DNA from: Bufo bufo
Lineage: Eukaryota > Chordata > Amphibia > Anura > Bufonidae
DNA length: 64,000 nucleotides
Assembly (NCBI RefSeq): GCF_905171765.1
Contig: NC_053390.1
Span: 301,609,122 to 301,673,121, forward strand
Direction of reading: 5' to 3'
The position numbers and the translations under genes were made by a program. A model generated the notes under the pieces. It was not told the DNA's origin. It saw only the letters and a list, made by a program, of their open reading frames with translations, and searched no databases. Every line of letters begins with the position of its first letter. Position 1 is the stretch's first letter. This document shows, in pieces, positions 44,261 through 54,399 of the stretch.

Positions 44261-44341
44261 ATGTGTATATTTAAATTTAGAAATTGATATGCCGTGTGGA
44301 TTTTAAATTCCGAAGCATGTCAGTTGCAATTCCACACCTTA

Positions 44342-45928
44342 TACTGTCTTGTGAAAAAATTAGGACACCCTTTGAAAGCATGTGGTTTTTTGTAACATTT
44401 TTAATAAATGGTTATTTCATCTCCGTTTCAACAATACAGAGAGATTAAAGTAATCCGACTAAACAAAGAAAACTGAAGAAAAGTCTTTTCAAGATCTTCT
44501 GTAAATGTCATTCTACAAAAATGCCTATTCTAATGAGGAAAAAGATAGGACACCCTTGCCCCTAATAGCGAGTGTTACCTCCTTTGGCTGAAATAACTGC
44601 AGTGAGACGGTTCTTGTAGCCATCTACCAGTCTTCGACATCGGTCTGAGGAAATTTTACCCCACTCCTCAATGCAGAACTTTTTCAGCTGTGAGATGTTT
44701 GAGGGGTTTCTTGCACGTACAGCCCTTTTCAAGTCACCCCACAGCATCTCAATGGGATTCAAATCTGGACTTTGACTTGGCCATTCAGGACTCTCCATTT
44801 CTTCTTTTTCAGCCAATCTTTGGTTGATTTACTAGTATGTTTTGGGTCATTGTCATGTTGCATGGTCCAGTTCCGCTTCAGCTTTAATTTTCTAACTGAT
44901 GGTCTCACATGTCTTCAAGCACCTTCTGATACACAGTAGAATTCATCGTGGATTCTATGATGGTGAGCTGACCAGGTCCTGCTGCAGCAAAGCAGCCCCA
45001 AACCATGACACTTCCACCTCCATGCTTCACAGTTGGTATGAGGTTCTTTTCTTGGAATGCTGTGTTTGGTTTACGCCAAACATGTCCTCTGCTGTTGTGT
45101 CCAAATAATTCAATTTTGGACTCATCTGTCCAAAGAACATTATTCCAGAAGTCCTGGTCTTTGTCAACTTTATCGCTGGCAAATGTCAGTCTGGCCTCGA
45201 TGTTTCTCTTGGAAGTTAAACTTGTACAGTCTCTTTCTGATTGTAGAGGCATGTACTTCTACATCAACAGTAGCCAGAGCCTGCTGTAGTTCTCGAGATG
45301 ACACTTTAGGGTTTTTGGATACCTCTTTTAGCATCTTGCGGTCTGCTCTTGGGGTGAACTTGCTGGGGCGACCAGTCCTGGGCATGTTGGCAGTTGTTTT
45401 GAAAGCCCTCCACTTGTAGACTATCTTCCGGACAGTGGAATGGCTGATTTCAAAATCTTTTGAGATCTTTTTAAATCCCTTCCCAGACTCATAGGCTGCT
45501 ACAATCTTTTTTCTGAAGTCCTCTGACAGCTCTTTTGCTCTCACCATGGTGCTCACTCTCACTTCAACAGTCAGGAGCACACCAAACTAAATGTCTGAGG
45601 TTTAAATAGGGCAAGCCTCATTCAACATGCAGAGTAACGATCTACTAATTATGTGCACCTGGTGTGATATACCTGTGTGAGATCTGAGCCAATTTAAGAG
45701 GGAATACATGTGAGGGTGTCCTATCTTTTTCTTAGTTAGAATAGGCATTTTTGTAGAATGACATTTACAGAAGATCTTGAAAAGACCTTTTCTTCAGTTT
45801 TCTTTGTTTAGTTGGATTACTTTAATCTCTCTGTATTGTTGAAACGGAGATGAAATAACCATTTATTAAAAATGTTACAAAAAACCACATGCTTTCAAAG
45901 GGTGTCCTAATTTTTTCACATGACTGTA
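44342..45928 (-). mobile_element. Tc1 transposon, near full-length
   Basis: The termini TACTGTCTTGTGAAAAAATT and AATTTTTTCACATGACTGTA are inverted, with inverted-repeat arms of about 200 bp (GGACACCCTTTGAAAGCATG mirrored at 45885-45910). TA flanks both ends. The transposase is on the minus strand and only lightly damaged. Confidence 0.9.
44562..45547 (-). pseudogene. Tc1 transposase, few frameshifts
   Basis: Starts MVRAKELSEDFRKKIV at 45547 and ends KGGNTRY at 44562. The paired helix-turn-helix region (residues 1-110, with HSTVRKIVYKWRAF and GRPSKF) is in one frame. The DDE domain is in two further frames: WTDESKIELFG near 45140 holds the first aspartate and [12 protein letters not shown] near 44855 the second. 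[17 protein letters not shown] near 44770 holds the glutamate. All catalytic residues are present, so only the frameshifts near 45200 and 44820-44900 disable it. Confidence 0.9.
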
Positions 45929-45967
45929 TATAGTGATTTTCCACTTAAACTTTAAATAGGTTATTAA

Positions 45968-46162
45968 TAGTGTTGAGCGAACTTGTGTTTCAAGTTCGGC
46001 GTCTAAAGTTCGGGTTCAGGTTATCGAAGAATCGCATTATGGATTCCGCTACCACGGACCATAACTTATGGTCCGTGGTAGCGGAATCCATAACGCGATT
46101 TTTCAATAACCCAAATCCGGAATTTAGACGCCGAACTTGAAACACAAGTTCGCTCAACACTA
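45968..46162. mobile_element. Palindromic hAT MITE with exact 8-bp duplication
   Basis: It runs from TAGTGTTGAGCGAACTTG to its complement CAAGTTCGCTCAACACTA, flanked by GTTATTAA at 45960-45967 and 46163-46170. The 195 bp is one near-perfect hairpin (centre near 46066). The octamer duplication and TAGTG end indicate hAT. Confidence 0.9.
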
Positions 46163-46339
46163 GTTATTAACATAAACAGAACATCCAATCCACAAAAAAA
46201 AAAACTATAAAAAAGGCAGGAAAATGCATCAAAGTGATAAACAGTGCAGATTTTAAATACTATTTTTGTGTAGATATCATGCAGATTTTCTGCATACAAT
46301 ATGGAACGTGTGTAGGTAGCATGGAGGTATGTTTACACT

Positions 46340-47461
46340 GTGTATTTTTTGTCTCCTCTCTTAATGTCAGGAGCATTAAGGGAGCAACTAGAAGAGCAGC
46401 CCTGTTTTCATATTTAGAGACATTTGACAGTGACATTATTTTCTTACAAGAATGTGGCATAGAATATTCTCTGAATTATGCAAAATTAAGAAGAGATTGG
46501 ATGCAAGGACCCTCACTGTGGTCCGGCGACAACAAAAATAAAGCCTCTGGAGTCGGGATATTATTTAAAGGAAACAATTGCCAAATTATGTCATACATGC
46601 CACTAATTCTGGGAAGGGCCTTGCTGGCTAACATAAAATATAACAACAAAGAAATAAAGTTACTGAATACATATGCTTTACCTGAGATCCACAAGAGAGT
46701 CGAATTGCTGGAGGATGTGCAGCCCTTCTTAACAGGTCAGACACCTATCATCATAGGCGGAGACTTCAATTGTGCACTGAAAGAGAAAGATAGAACCGGT
46801 GAACAACCAAGACGGTGTGATAAAACAGTATAGCAGTTGAATAATCTAATTATGGACTTGAACATAATAGATGTCTAGTCAAATACCAATAACAAAGACT
46901 CAGGGTATACATGGAGCAATTCATTTGTACAATTAAGGCTGGATTACTTTTTTATTTCTAAAATCTTCAAGCCAATGAATATGCGTTTGGAGGAAAACAT
47001 CTTTTCTGATCATAAGATGATTCAAGCAGAAATAGAAGTGTCCGGTGACGAAAAAGGCAAAGAAACATGGAGATTAAATGTGGACTTGCTGGAAGACAAA
47101 AAAAATAAAGGATGATTTTGTTTACAATTATAAAAAGTGGGTCAGCTACAAAAAATAGTTTTGCAACAACATTAAAATGGTGGAGTAAGTGAAAACAAAA
47201 ATCAAAGATTTTTTCTTTAAAGCTGGAATAAAAAAGGCTAAGGAAAAGAAGCAATGGTTTAAGGACTTAAACACAAAATTGCAGACTTACCTGAAGTTGG
47301 GAGAAGCCGGTGTGGATGTATCTGAATTAATAAAAAAAAACTAAAGAAAACATCAAAAAGGCAATTTATAATAAAGGGAAAGAGATAATTTTTAACAGCA
47401 AAGTCAAACATTTAGAGGAGAATGAAAAGTGTTTGCGATTCTTTTTTAAAAAAAGTAATGA
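46340..47461 (+). pseudogene. Tx1-like LINE ORF2, endonuclease part, cut by an L1
   Basis: The plus strand reads SSLNVRSIKGATRRAALFSYL, FLQECGIEYS, SGVGILFKG and GGDFNCALKEKDR, the blocks of an AP-type endonuclease. SDHKMIQAEI follows in another frame near 47010. The order and text resemble the Tx1/L1 group. After 47461 a full L1 is inserted and this LINE resumes at 53581 (KSLVSKIADKTRKEDMLKEAQMFYQRL). Stops near 46833 and frame changes after 46860 show it is dead. Clade assignment is by eye. Confidence 0.75.
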
Positions 47462-47561
47462 GGGGGCGTGGCCTGGACGTCTTCAGGAATGGCCGCGTGA
47501 AGACAGAGCTCCGCCGCCATTAGCTTCTAAAGGAGACTTTCCTACCGCGCCACTGCAGCAC

Positions 47562-48965
47562 ATGGGGAAAAAATTGCTGGGCAAGCCCTCCACCTCGTCC
47601 CGACCATCCGCCTGGGGGAATAAGACGCTTGATTCCTACCTCAGCCGTCCACTCCGCGCGGCTCCGTCCGGTTGCGGCCTGCTTCCATCTCAGGCCTCCG
47701 GCGCGTGTGAGGGTGAAGTGAAGAGCGCACAGCCGCCGACAGGTACGAGCAGCAATCCAGCCTTACGGCTTCCTACCTCCTCCCTGTCCCCACTAGCAAG
47801 GACTTTCCTACCCACTAGCGCTGTGGGGACGCAACTAAAGCGCACAGGGGCAGGAGAGGGGCTACACCTAACAGGAGGCATAGCCGCCATTATGGCGCCA
47901 AAATCGGCAGCTAAACAAGCCAAACCAGTGGCCACTCCGTCCCAGAGACGGCGAGATTGGGCCGAATCCTCTGAGGATCCCCCCAGTCAGCAGCATCATA
48001 GAAGGAGAGAGGGAGGAGAAGCTGTTACTTGGGAGCAGGGAAGTGAATATGAGGACGAGGGAGAGGGAGATCTTCTGCAACCCTCCCAGGGCCCTACAAT
48101 ACTTCAGCAGACATTACAACATTTGCCTACTAAGGATGATTTTAAAATGCTGGTCTCAGAAGTCAGAAATGCCTGTAAATCGGAAATCTCAACTTTAAGG
48201 CAGGATCTGAAGCACTTAGCAGACCGCATGGACACTATTGAAATAGACCATGATGACACCCGTAGAAGTGTGGCACATTTACAATCTGTTATTGCTTCTC
48301 AATCCCAAGTTATCAGGGACAATGCACGTCATCTGGAAGACCTAGATAACAGAGGGCGCAGAAATAACATCCGTGTACGGGGTTTGCCAGAAGCTAATGC
48401 GGAAGAAAATCTGCAGGAAATATTATCTGAACTTTTTAATGCTTTACTAGGCACACAGCCACCCCAGCTTATTAAGCTTGATCGAGCTCACAGAGCGCTG
48501 CGGCCTAAGTCCTCATCCATGCAGCCCAGAGACGTAATTTGTTGCGTGCACGATTTTCAGGTGAAGGAAAGCATTATGTCCAAAGCCAGGGAAGCACGCT
48601 CCATTGATTTTCATGGCGCTCCTGTTCATTTATATCAGGACTTATCATGGTGCACACTCCAAAAAAGAAGAGTATTACAGCCTTTATTGCAACTGCTGAA
48701 GGAAAAGAAGATCCCTTATAGATGGGGGTTCCCGTTTGCATTAATAGTCACGAAAAATGGCAGATCCTCCATCTTGCGTCAACATTCAGACCTCCCTGAT
48801 TTTTGTGCTGCTTTGGACATTGAGATTCCACCCATCACAGACTGGGAACTACCGGATCCACAACCTGCCCTGGGTCCAATTTGGCAACCTGCCAGACAGA
48901 AGAGAAGAAGATCTTCCCCCACTGGAGGGACCCCTCTACGTGAACCACAAGATGAACCCCCATGA
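47562..48965 (+). CDS. L1 ORF1 protein (RNA-binding, coiled coil)
   Basis: The frame is open from the element's 5' end. The first ATG is at 47562 (MGKKLLGKPSTSSRPS) and a second, MAPKSAAKQAKPVATP, at 47892 gives about 357 residues, a usual ORF1 length. I chose the longer form without certainty. After a basic, low-complexity N-terminus comes a coiled-coil segment (LRQDLKHLADRMDTIEIDHD and VAHLQSVIASQSQVIRDNA). The motif LEDLDNRGRRNNIRVRGLPE marks the RNA-recognition part of L1 ORF1 proteins. The C-terminal domain follows to ITDWELPDP. The protein would trimerise and coat the L1 RNA. Confidence 0.85.
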   Translation: MGKKLLGKPSTSSRPSAWGNKTLDSYLSRPLRAAPSGCGLLPSQASGACEGEVKSAQPPTGTSSNPALRLPTSSLSPLARTFLPTSAVGTQLKRTGAGEGLHLTGGIAAIMAPKSAAKQAKPVATPSQRRRDWAESSEDPPSQQHHRRREGGEAVTWEQGSEYEDEGEGDLLQPSQGPTILQQTLQHLPTKDDFKMLVSEVRNACKSEISTLRQDLKHLADRMDTIEIDHDDTRRSVAHLQSVIASQSQVIRDNARHLEDLDNRGRRNNIRVRGLPEANAEENLQEILSELFNALLGTQPPQLIKLDRAHRALRPKSSSMQPRDVICCVHDFQVKESIMSKAREARSIDFHGAPVHLYQDLSWCTLQKRRVLQPLLQLLKEKKIPYRWGFPFALIVTKNGRSSILRQHSDLPDFCAALDIEIPPITDWELPDPQPALGPIWQPARQKRRRSSPTGGTPLREPQDEPP

Positions 48966-49499
48966 TTGCTGCATGGACTTCATTAGCTTAAATTGTATCT
49001 CCTACTGTTCTTATTCGCCAGGAGGCGACGGCCTTATGGTTCTCTGTTTAAGGTCCTATGTTAGTAGAATTGGTTTATTGTTCAATTCTCTGGTTACTTC
49101 ATGCTCTAATAAGCTTTGAAACCTGGCCCATCCTGTGCCGGTCCAGTCATGCTTCCATTAAGCAGACCAGTAGTTTCGCCCTCCCCCCCCAGCTTCTGTT
49201 GGTTGGGCTGGAAGGACGGCAGTTTGCTGATAGTAATATCACTAGTTGTTGCTCACTGATCTGTATCTGGGTGGCAACACCCAAGGTTCGGATACTAAAT
49301 GGTGTATTCTTTATGTTTGTATGGTCCTGTGTCTCCCCCCCTTCCCTTTTGTGTCTCTTCTTATTGTTTTTTATACTCAGGTCTCCAGATTCCAAATCAC
49401 AATCGACTGAATGCCTTAAGGTGTTTTCATCTATGACAGTGTCCTTGAAAAGGATCCATTGCAACCACATAGCAAGTACATATATTCCATGCTTTGAAA
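48966..49499 (+). other. Spacer between the two L1 ORFs
   Basis: About 530 bp that encode no recognisable domain. It is part of the L1 transcript. Its length is large for mammalian L1 but not unusual among fish and frog LINEs. Confidence 0.6.
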
Positions 49500-52400
49500 A
49501 TGATTAAGTATGTATCGCTTAATGTAAAAGGTCTTAACTCTAATGTGAAGAGACGCCTGGCACTTACTGAGTGCAAGTCTCAGAAAGCTGACATAGTCTT
49601 TCTTCAGGAGACCCACTTTGATCACCAGGGCTCTTTCAAGTTTGCGCAATATTTATTCCCTCGTATATATTCTGCTTCCTCTGGGAGAAAGAGAGCAGGT
49701 GTTGCCATTCTCATGTCTGCTGATTTCCCTTTACAGGTGGAAGATGCTATTATTGATCCAGCTGGCAGGTATATCATACTAAAAGCCACACTCAATGGTA
49801 GCCCACACGTACTGTGCAATTTATACGCTCCGAATACTGCCCAAATCCCTTTCCTTAATAAGGTGTTTTTAAAACTATCGAAGTTGCTCCCAGCTGCATT
49901 GCTAGTAGGAGGAGACTTTAATCTCTCCTTCTCCGAGCGTCTAGATAGATTAACCCTTCAGAATAGACCGCCTACTAAGGATCAGTGTCGAAACTCACGT
50001 CTTTTTAGACGTCTTGTTAGAAAATTCGAATTATATGACCTCTGGAGAATTAACTATCCCACTGCAAAAACATTTTCTTTCTTCTCACATCCACATAATA
50101 CACATTCCCGTATAGACTACTTTTTTGGTAATATCCCAATCTTAAGGATGCTTGCGGATGCCGACATAGGACCAATTTCCTGGTCGGACCATGCTCCGGT
50201 GTCAATTAACATTAAAACATCAGGTTACTACCCTAGAGTATGTCATTGGCGCCTTAATGAATCCTTCCTGCACCAGTTGCCGCTTAGGCAGGAGTTACGT
50301 GAGGGCCTTACAGAATACTTCACCTTAAATCAGTCCTCAGGACCCCCTATATCTATGATATGGGAAGCCCACAAGGCAGTCTTTAGAGGCGCATGTATAG
50401 CGATGGGGTCTCGACTGAAAAAAGACCGTACTATGCAACAACACAATATCACCTCACAGCTGAAGGATTTAGAAAAGATGCTAGAGTCCCGTTGCTCGCG
50501 GCCTTTGCTTAGGCGCATTATAACCCTGCGTGCTAGAGTGAAGGAATTATTGTTTTATAAAACTGAGAAAAAATTACTATATTCGCGTCAAAGATTTTAT
50601 ATGTGGGGAAACAAACCGCATACCCTCCTGGCTCGACAGCTTCGGGACTCTGGCACTATAAACACTCCGACTGCAATGAGGCGAGGGGATGGGGCAATAG
50701 TGTATGACCCAGAGGTCATTTCCAACTTATTTCAGGATTATTATAAGGCACTTTACTCTATCCCTCAACAACTCCCATCTGACCCAGGGCGCAGTAGACT
50801 CCTCCTAGATTCCTTTCTTTCTAAGTGTGATCTTCCTCAGTTGTCAGGAGAAGCTCTTGCCTCATTAAACGCTCCCATTACTGTGGAGGAAATGCAGGAA
50901 GTACTGAAGCAGCTACCCAATAATAAAGCCCCTGGGCCAGATGGTCTACCATACATCTATTACGCAACATTTTCTGATATTCTTTTGCCACATATGACAC
51001 TGTTGTTTAATTCTTTCCTACAAGGATCACCAATACCCACTTCAATGTCGCACTCCTATATAACTTTAATACCTAAACCAGGTAAAGATCCCCTAGAATG
51101 TGGAAATTATAGGCCCATTGCACTTCTTAACTCAGATCTGAAAATTTTCACGAAAACTCTGGCTAACCGACTTTCAGACTGGCTACCCCAGCTGATCCAT
51201 AAAGATCAAGTGGGCTTCGTTCGAAACCGACAGGGCGGAGATAATACAAGGCGCACTATTGACTTAATTGATATCACAAATAAACGCAGAGACTCGGCGT
51301 TGTTGCTAAGTCTTGACGCAGAGAAAGCGTTTGATCGCTTAGGGTGGCCTTTTATGTTCTCTACCATGGAGGCCTTCGGTCTGAAAGGCCCTTTCCTTAC
51401 AGCCCTTCATGTTCTATATGCCCAACCTACAGCGATAGTGAAAATGAAACATGCTCATTCTTTGCCTTTCCCTATAAAAAATGGTACGCGACAGGGATGT
51501 CCACTGTCCCCTCTGCTCTTCGTTCTATGCATAGAACCCCTAGCGGCGGCCATTAGGTCTCATCCTGATATTCATGGGATTAAAGTGAATGCAGTAGAAT
51601 TCAAGCTTTCACTATTCGCAGATGATATCCTGCTAACATTAACTGACTTGCATATTTCGCTTCCCAACCTCTTTAAACTACTAGAGACTTATGGTAGATT
51701 ATCCGGTTATAAAATTAATACCACAAAAACTGAGGCTCTCCCTCTTAACCTAGCCCCTGATATTTTGACCACCTTAAAATCTAACTTTAATTTTCAATGG
51801 ACGGAAATGTCCTTGAGGTATTTGGGAGTCAACTTAACCCCTACTTATCCCTCGTTGTACGCTCAAAACTTTCCATCTATGTTCCGAGAACTCAAGGCCT
51901 TAATGATTAAATGGATGCCTTTTCCCATCTCCCTTTTGGGCCGTATAGCATCAGTCAAGATGAATGTTTTGCCTAAATTACTGTATTTGTTTGAGACTCT
52001 CCCAATTCCTGTCCCTGAGAAGGAGCTGCGGGATTTTCAATCATCCATATTCAGGTTCATCTGGAATGGAAAGAGACATCGCATAGCTTGCTCAATTTTA
52101 ATGTCACCCAAAACTCAAGGTGGTTTAGCAGTTCCAAATATTAAAAAATATTACTGGGCTACACACCTTAGAAGACTGCCAGCCTGGTCCAATATGTACG
52201 CGTACTCCAGATGGATAGAAATAGAGAAGTTGTGGATAGCCCCTGTACATCCGAACTCACTTATTTGGTACTCCCTACAACCCTCACTTAGACCTGAACT
52301 ATTGGGCCCTATGTCTTTTACATGTAACATATGGTCGAGGTGTAACAGACTGTTTTCACTTGCATCAGAAAAATCTTCTATGGTCTCCTTTCTGTATAAC

Positions 52401-53291
52401 CCACTATTTAAGTTGGGAATGAGCACAGTTTTTCTTAAAACATGGTTTCCCAAGAAGTTGTTCAGATTTGCGGATGTTGTAAACTATAGGACTCTGGGCT
52501 TGTTCTCATTTGACGAGGTACGTTCCTTGCATCAATTACCAGAGTCTTGTAGGTATCAATATGTGCAGATTAGCCATTTTTTTTCGGACCTCTTTCACTC
52601 AACGAAGGTGTCAACCCCCACGCCGTTTGAGAAACTTTGTAAATTGACTGTTACAACGAAAGGTCTCATCTCAGGCATCTATCTTATCCTATCATCCTCC
52701 TCTGTCACTCACTCCTACATGTCTAAATGGGAAGCAATTCTAGGCCAACCTATAACGTATGCAGAGTGGAAACAGATATGGGAACGGGCAGCGAAGTCGT
52801 CCTCATGTGTCACATATAGGGAAAACACATATAAAGTGCTTATGTTTTGGTATCATACCCCACAGCTATTAAAACACTTTAGCCAAGATATCTCTGATAG
52901 ATGTTGGAGGTGTACGACAGGTGAGGGGACCCACCTTCACATTTTCTGGGAATGTCCTGTGATTGTGCCCTTCTGGAGAATGGTGGAGTCTGTCTTTTTT
53001 CAACTCCTCGCAATTCGTTTTCCTTTTACACCTTTTTTTTACTTACTGAATATGCCAAAAATGTCATTAAAAAAACAATTCCTCCTATTAGTCCTTCAGG
53101 TGTTAACGGCGGCCAGACGCCTAGTTGCGAGGTTTTGGTTGAGGGCAGACGCACCTACCCGAATGGACCTCATGCATAGTGTAAGAGAAGTTAGAAAAAT
53201 GGAATACTTAACTGCATGTATTACTAACTCAGTCGATAGATTTACAAAGATCTGGCAAACATGGGATGACGCTTTTGATCACTTACAATAA
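49500..53291 (+). CDS. L1 ORF2 protein: endonuclease and reverse transcriptase, uninterrupted
   Basis: From the first ATG at 49500 (MIKYVSLNVKGLNSNVKRR) the frame is open for 1263 codons. The AP endonuclease covers residues 1-230: FLQETHF, GGDFNLS and SWSDHAPV carry the metal-binding and catalytic positions. The reverse transcriptase covers about 440-740: NNKAPGPDGLP, YRPIALLNSDLKIFTK, LDAEKAFDRL, GTRQGCPLSPLLF and the catalytic FADDILL. A C-terminal cysteine motif CWRC...HLHIFWEC lies near residue 1145. It nicks target DNA and copies its own RNA. No frameshift or stop was seen, so activity is plausible. Confidence 0.92.
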   Translation: MIKYVSLNVKGLNSNVKRRLALTECKSQKADIVFLQETHFDHQGSFKFAQYLFPRIYSASSGRKRAGVAILMSADFPLQVEDAIIDPAGRYIILKATLNGSPHVLCNLYAPNTAQIPFLNKVFLKLSKLLPAALLVGGDFNLSFSERLDRLTLQNRPPTKDQCRNSRLFRRLVRKFELYDLWRINYPTAKTFSFFSHPHNTHSRIDYFFGNIPILRMLADADIGPISWSDHAPVSINIKTSGYYPRVCHWRLNESFLHQLPLRQELREGLTEYFTLNQSSGPPISMIWEAHKAVFRGACIAMGSRLKKDRTMQQHNITSQLKDLEKMLESRCSRPLLRRIITLRARVKELLFYKTEKKLLYSRQRFYMWGNKPHTLLARQLRDSGTINTPTAMRRGDGAIVYDPEVISNLFQDYYKALYSIPQQLPSDPGRSRLLLDSFLSKCDLPQLSGEALASLNAPITVEEMQEVLKQLPNNKAPGPDGLPYIYYATFSDILLPHMTLLFNSFLQGSPIPTSMSHSYITLIPKPGKDPLECGNYRPIALLNSDLKIFTKTLANRLSDWLPQLIHKDQVGFVRNRQGGDNTRRTIDLIDITNKRRDSALLLSLDAEKAFDRLGWPFMFSTMEAFGLKGPFLTALHVLYAQPTAIVKMKHAHSLPFPIKNGTRQGCPLSPLLFVLCIEPLAAAIRSHPDIHGIKVNAVEFKLSLFADDILLTLTDLHISLPNLFKLLETYGRLSGYKINTTKTEALPLNLAPDILTTLKSNFNFQWTEMSLRYLGVNLTPTYPSLYAQNFPSMFRELKALMIKWMPFPISLLGRIASVKMNVLPKLLYLFETLPIPVPEKELRDFQSSIFRFIWNGKRHRIACSILMSPKTQGGLAVPNIKKYYWATHLRRLPAWSNMYAYSRWIEIEKLWIAPVHPNSLIWYSLQPSLRPELLGPMSFTCNIWSRCNRLFSLASEKSSMVSFLYNPLFKLGMSTVFLKTWFPKKLFRFADVVNYRTLGLFSFDEVRSLHQLPESCRYQYVQISHFFSDLFHSTKVSTPTPFEKLCKLTVTTKGLISGIYLILSSSSVTHSYMSKWEAILGQPITYAEWKQIWERAAKSSSCVTYRENTYKVLMFWYHTPQLLKHFSQDISDRCWRCTTGEGTHLHIFWECPVIVPFWRMVESVFFQLLAIRFPFTPFFYLLNMPKMSLKKQFLLLVLQVLTAARRLVARFWLRADAPTRMDLMHSVREVRKMEYLTACITNSVDRFTKIWQTWDDAFDHLQ

Positions 53292-53580
53292 AAGACCTTT
53301 GATTACCAGTCAGACTGTTATTTTTCCCCCTTCCTTTAATTTCCCCTATGTGTCGTGTCATTGTGATTGTCTTATGTCCTTTTGTGGTTTCAGCCCTTGG
53401 TGCATTTATGGGCCTCAGATGCAAAATGTATGTTTTGTATACTAAAGTACATTTGTTGATACTGACGTTATGCAACATAGTATTGTACCTGTATTGCCTC
53501 TTACGATTGTGCTATGAGACAATGTACCTGTATTATTTTTTCATTGATAAAAAAATCAATAAAATAAACAATTTATAAAA

Positions 53581-53690
53581 AAAAAAAGTAATGAAACAGA
53601 AAAGTCTTGTCTCAAAAATAGCTGACAAAACTAGAAAAGAAGATATGCTTAAAGAGGCTCAAATGTTCTACCAAAGACTTTCGTCTCCGC
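53581..53690 (+). pseudogene. Tx1-like LINE, continuation after the L1
   Basis: KSLVSKIADKTRKEDMLKEAQMFYQRL continues the frame interrupted at 47461. It ends where a MITE fragment begins. Confidence 0.65.
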
Positions 53691-53864
53691 TCAAAAATCA
53701 TGTTCTGAGCGGACACCGAACGGACCCCATTATAGTCTATGGGGTCTTTAGGTTCCGTTACGCTCAGTTAGGTCTCAGTTATCTGCAGAATCCGTCCTTT
53801 CCGTTCTCCTGCTCTTCAATGGAGCCGGAGAACGGAAAGGAGAAACGGTGATGTGAAAGGAGCC
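53690..53864. mobile_element. MITE fragment, right end only
   Basis: GGAGAACGGAAAGGAGAAACGG and the end GATGTGAAAGGAGCC, followed by TTA, fit the 3-bp-duplication MITEs seen elsewhere here. The left end is missing. Confidence 0.55.
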
Positions 53865-54399
53865 TTAGAAAATACAGTAAGGCCAAAAACAAAAGAGAAT
53901 AATGTGGATTATGCTCAATTGTATTAAAAATGCAATCTGGAAGGTGCGCAACATCTTGCTCTTCAAATGAGATCTTATTGAGGAAAAGGACTGTGTGAAT
54001 CTAGCCTTTAGCGAAATGCATGTATATTATTTGCAGATCACATTAAAGCACACAGCAGCTCTCACCTTCCCCTCCACCAACCGAGCTCGGATGACGCACC
54101 TGGATGCGTTGCAATGAATCAGGAAAAATGGAGATCTTGAAGATGATAAAAAAAATAGTAGCTTTATTGCGGTATAAAATCGTCGACATACAGGACAAGT
54201 TTGGGAACGCGTTTCAGACCATAAGCAAATAGCGGTCCTTCCTCATGACACATCGAACTTCTAACAAAACCGCACCTTATGGGCTGTTCACACAGCTGAC
54301 CATGCAATCAATCGGTCACATGATCATGGAAAACAGCATAATAAGGAGTATGATTAAATCTATGTACAACATCCAGTTGTGTCGATTTTCCATGCGCTC

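Larger units (their letters stand above)
43492..44341. mobile_element. Outer MITE of a three-level nest
   Basis: GGGTAACTGCACACAGTTCGG on the left, with TTCCGTGCAAAT, is matched by CCGTGTGG and GCAATTCCACACC at 44292-44338 in inverted sense. The element is interrupted at 43613-44260 by another MITE, and its right end is cut by a Tc1 element at 44342. The right terminus is therefore missing. Confidence 0.5.
47462..53580 (+). mobile_element. Full-length L1-type LINE with two intact ORFs
   Basis: The insertion is framed by AAAAAAAGTAATGA at 47448-47461 and at 53581-53594, a 14-bp duplication. The 5' end begins GGGGGCGTGGCC and the 3' end has AATAAA-type text and an A tail. ORF1 and ORF2 are both uninterrupted, with about 0.53 kb between them. 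Because the ends, the duplication and both frames are intact, the element could have been active recently. The host sequence is a Tx1-like LINE. Confidence 0.9.

Noticed and set aside
47433..47561. N-terminal extension of L1 ORF1 upstream of 47562
   Set aside because: The frame begins in the host LINE at a TTG and crosses the target-site duplication, so it is not part of the L1 protein.
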